Source of the DNA: an uncultured Eubacterium sp.
GTDB lineage: Bacteria > Bacillota > Clostridia > Lachnospirales > Lachnospiraceae
Direction of reading: 5' to 3'
Assembly: GCA_910584345.1 (NCBI GenBank)
Contig: CAJTZX010000052.1
Location: forward strand, 1 to 26,201
DNA length: 26,201 nt
How positions within the stretch are numbered: position 1 is the first letter of the stretch; each line of letters opens with the position of its first letter. The notes below the pieces were generated by a model that saw only the letters and a program-made list of their open reading frames with translations, searched no databases and was not told the DNA's origin. Positions 25,198 to 26,201 of the stretch are shown piece after piece. A program made the position numbers and the translations under genes.

Positions 25198-26121
25198 TCA
25201 TATGCAATAATACTCTGTAATTGCGCGCGTCTCATCTATGTATGAAATTCCCATATCAATGAACATCTTATATGTTTCATCAAATTTATCTCCTTCCGGA
25301 ATTACAATAAACATACCCTTCCGGCCTCTACTGAGAAGTATACGATAGATGTTCTTAAGTATTGCTTCTGGATGCTCAAACAAGATTTTCTTATTCTGTG
25401 GTATTATCATTTCCCATTTTCCATTTTTAAAATAAAAATCTCCGCCAAATAAAACAAATGGCCAATCAAGTTCAAGTCCCTGACAAATAAATTCACTTGC
25501 TGCAATGTTCATTTTCTTGCAATCATTGGTAAACCATGTGTAAGCCTTATCTGGATACATATAACTCTCCTGAATTGTTTCTTCTGAAATAATAGGAAGA
25601 TCATTCTCTTCTGCAAAAGATGATACCAACACACCATATGTTTCATTTGTCAATCCTGTTTGCATCTTTTTTTGCCAGTATGATAAATGTCTACAAATTC
25701 TTACCTGAAATCCCTTCTTTTTAGCAGCATTAAGTAGATTTTTTTGTTCTATGCGGCTCTTATTATTAATAACAGATTCTATCCAATCACTAAGATCTAT
25801 AAAATTATTTCTTATTGCAGTCGAAAGATGCAATTCTTTATATCCATGAATAGTACCTGTTACATGTAATTGAGGCAGCACACAATTTGATACATTGTAC
25901 TCCCAATCCTGGTGTTTTTCAATCGCATCATTCCATAACTTGAGCCCTTGTTCTTCTCCTTCATGAATAGCTTGTCCTATACCATAAAGGCAAAGAATAA
26001 CACATGATCCGTATTCTGCCTTCACTCTGTCACCAAACTGTAGGAGACCTTCTATTTCACTGTAATTGCGTTTCATTTTCTTTTTGTCCCAAGCTCGCTG
26101 TGATTCATCAAAGAAAATCAC
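25198..26121 (-). pseudogene. DUF2075 P-loop/helicase-like protein, 5'-truncated remnant
   Basis: 307 codons from an in-frame GTG, which is really an internal position. Readable homologous sequence continues upstream to about 26157 (SSVHKQNRPQHG), where TAA stops the frame. The visible part begins at the Walker B motif IFFDESQRAW. DUF2075 hallmarks follow: VILCLYGIGQAIHEGEEQG, CQGLELDWPFVLFGGDFYF, and YRILLSRGRKGMFIVIP near the C-terminus, which is complete. The Walker A half is not in this frame, and two stops occur in the 45 bases upstream of 26157. Such proteins are SF1-like ATPases often found near restriction or defence genes. The A+T-rich composition differs from the neighbouring genes, suggesting transfer and then decay. 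An out-of-window frameshifted first half is possible. Confidence 0.7.
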
Positions 26122-26142
26122 TCCATGCTGAGGTCTGTTCTG

Positions 26143-26167
26143 TTTATGAACACTACTTTACAACTTT
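26143..26167 (-). repeat. 25-nt element, inverted partner of 36-60
   Basis: Read on the - strand this is AAAGTTGTAAAGTAGTGT followed by TCATAAA, 22 of 25 identical to 36-60. It coincides with the point where the DUF2075 reading frame breaks, which fits an insertion or excision scar; no transposase is visible. Confidence 0.35.
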
Positions 26168-26201
26168 ATAAATGATACCCCTGTTTCTTAACTAGCTGTT
26201 T

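Overview
The window looks like a chromosome segment from a low-to-moderate GC member of the Clostridia, most likely Lachnospiraceae. This rests on AAGGAG-type ribosome binding sites, Gram-positive signal peptides, Clostridia-style RecQ and FN3/NodB deacetylase architectures, and codon usage; no rRNA or tRNA is present to confirm it. Almost everything reads on the + strand.

Left flank (1-4310): a visibly A+T-rich accessory region. It holds about 500 bp of non-coding DNA with one near-consensus promoter overlapped by a palindrome. Then comes a decayed gene (503-2647) for a peptidoglycan-binding plus DUF1906 (Rv2525c-like glycoside-hydrolase-like) protein, broken by two compensating frameshifts and a nonsense codon. 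After it are two related membrane-anchored proteins sharing a DWPFG motif, a small overlapping membrane protein, and an intrinsic terminator at 4258-4308.

Core (about 4362-20825): a long co-directional gene cluster behind a TTTACA-N17-TATGAT promoter. In order it encodes: a small two-TM protein; a secreted, membrane-anchored VWA protein; a 1113-aa tubulin/FtsZ-like GTPase; a Uma2 PD-(D/E)XK nuclease; a 693-aa protein that I infer is a tubulin-like paralogue with degenerate nucleotide-binding loops; an FN3-like beta protein; a zinc-ribbon P-loop GTPase; an 834-aa GTPase-associated protein with a four-helix membrane tail; a multi-TM VWA protein; an SH3b plus amidase_3-like protein that has lost most of its zinc and catalytic residues; and a HipA-like kinase. 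Several junctions overlap or are only a few bases apart. The tubulin + VWA + distinct GTPase core matches the predicted multicomponent membrane-remodelling system described by Makarova and Koonin for a new FtsZ/tubulin family. The GTPase/GAP1 pair resembles modules discussed by Aravind's group in NTP-dependent conflict systems. From predicted topology I infer three envelope-facing modules (two VWA proteins and the pseudo-amidase) connected to cytoplasmic NTPases (tubulin, GTPase) and possible effectors (Uma2 nuclease, HipA-like kinase). This is the most interesting system in the window.

Right part (20834-26201): a long hairpin separates the cluster from recQ (21064-23319). Next is a secreted FN3-NodB polysaccharide deacetylase with its own promoter and terminator. 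On the - strand at the edge is a 5'-truncated DUF2075 P-loop/helicase-like remnant. A 21-nt sequence recurs at 17348 and 25154, the first time next to a 30-bp near-perfect palindrome inside the core cluster. A 25-nt element occurs in inverted orientation at the two ends of the window. Both suggest repeat or mobile-element activity around the locus.
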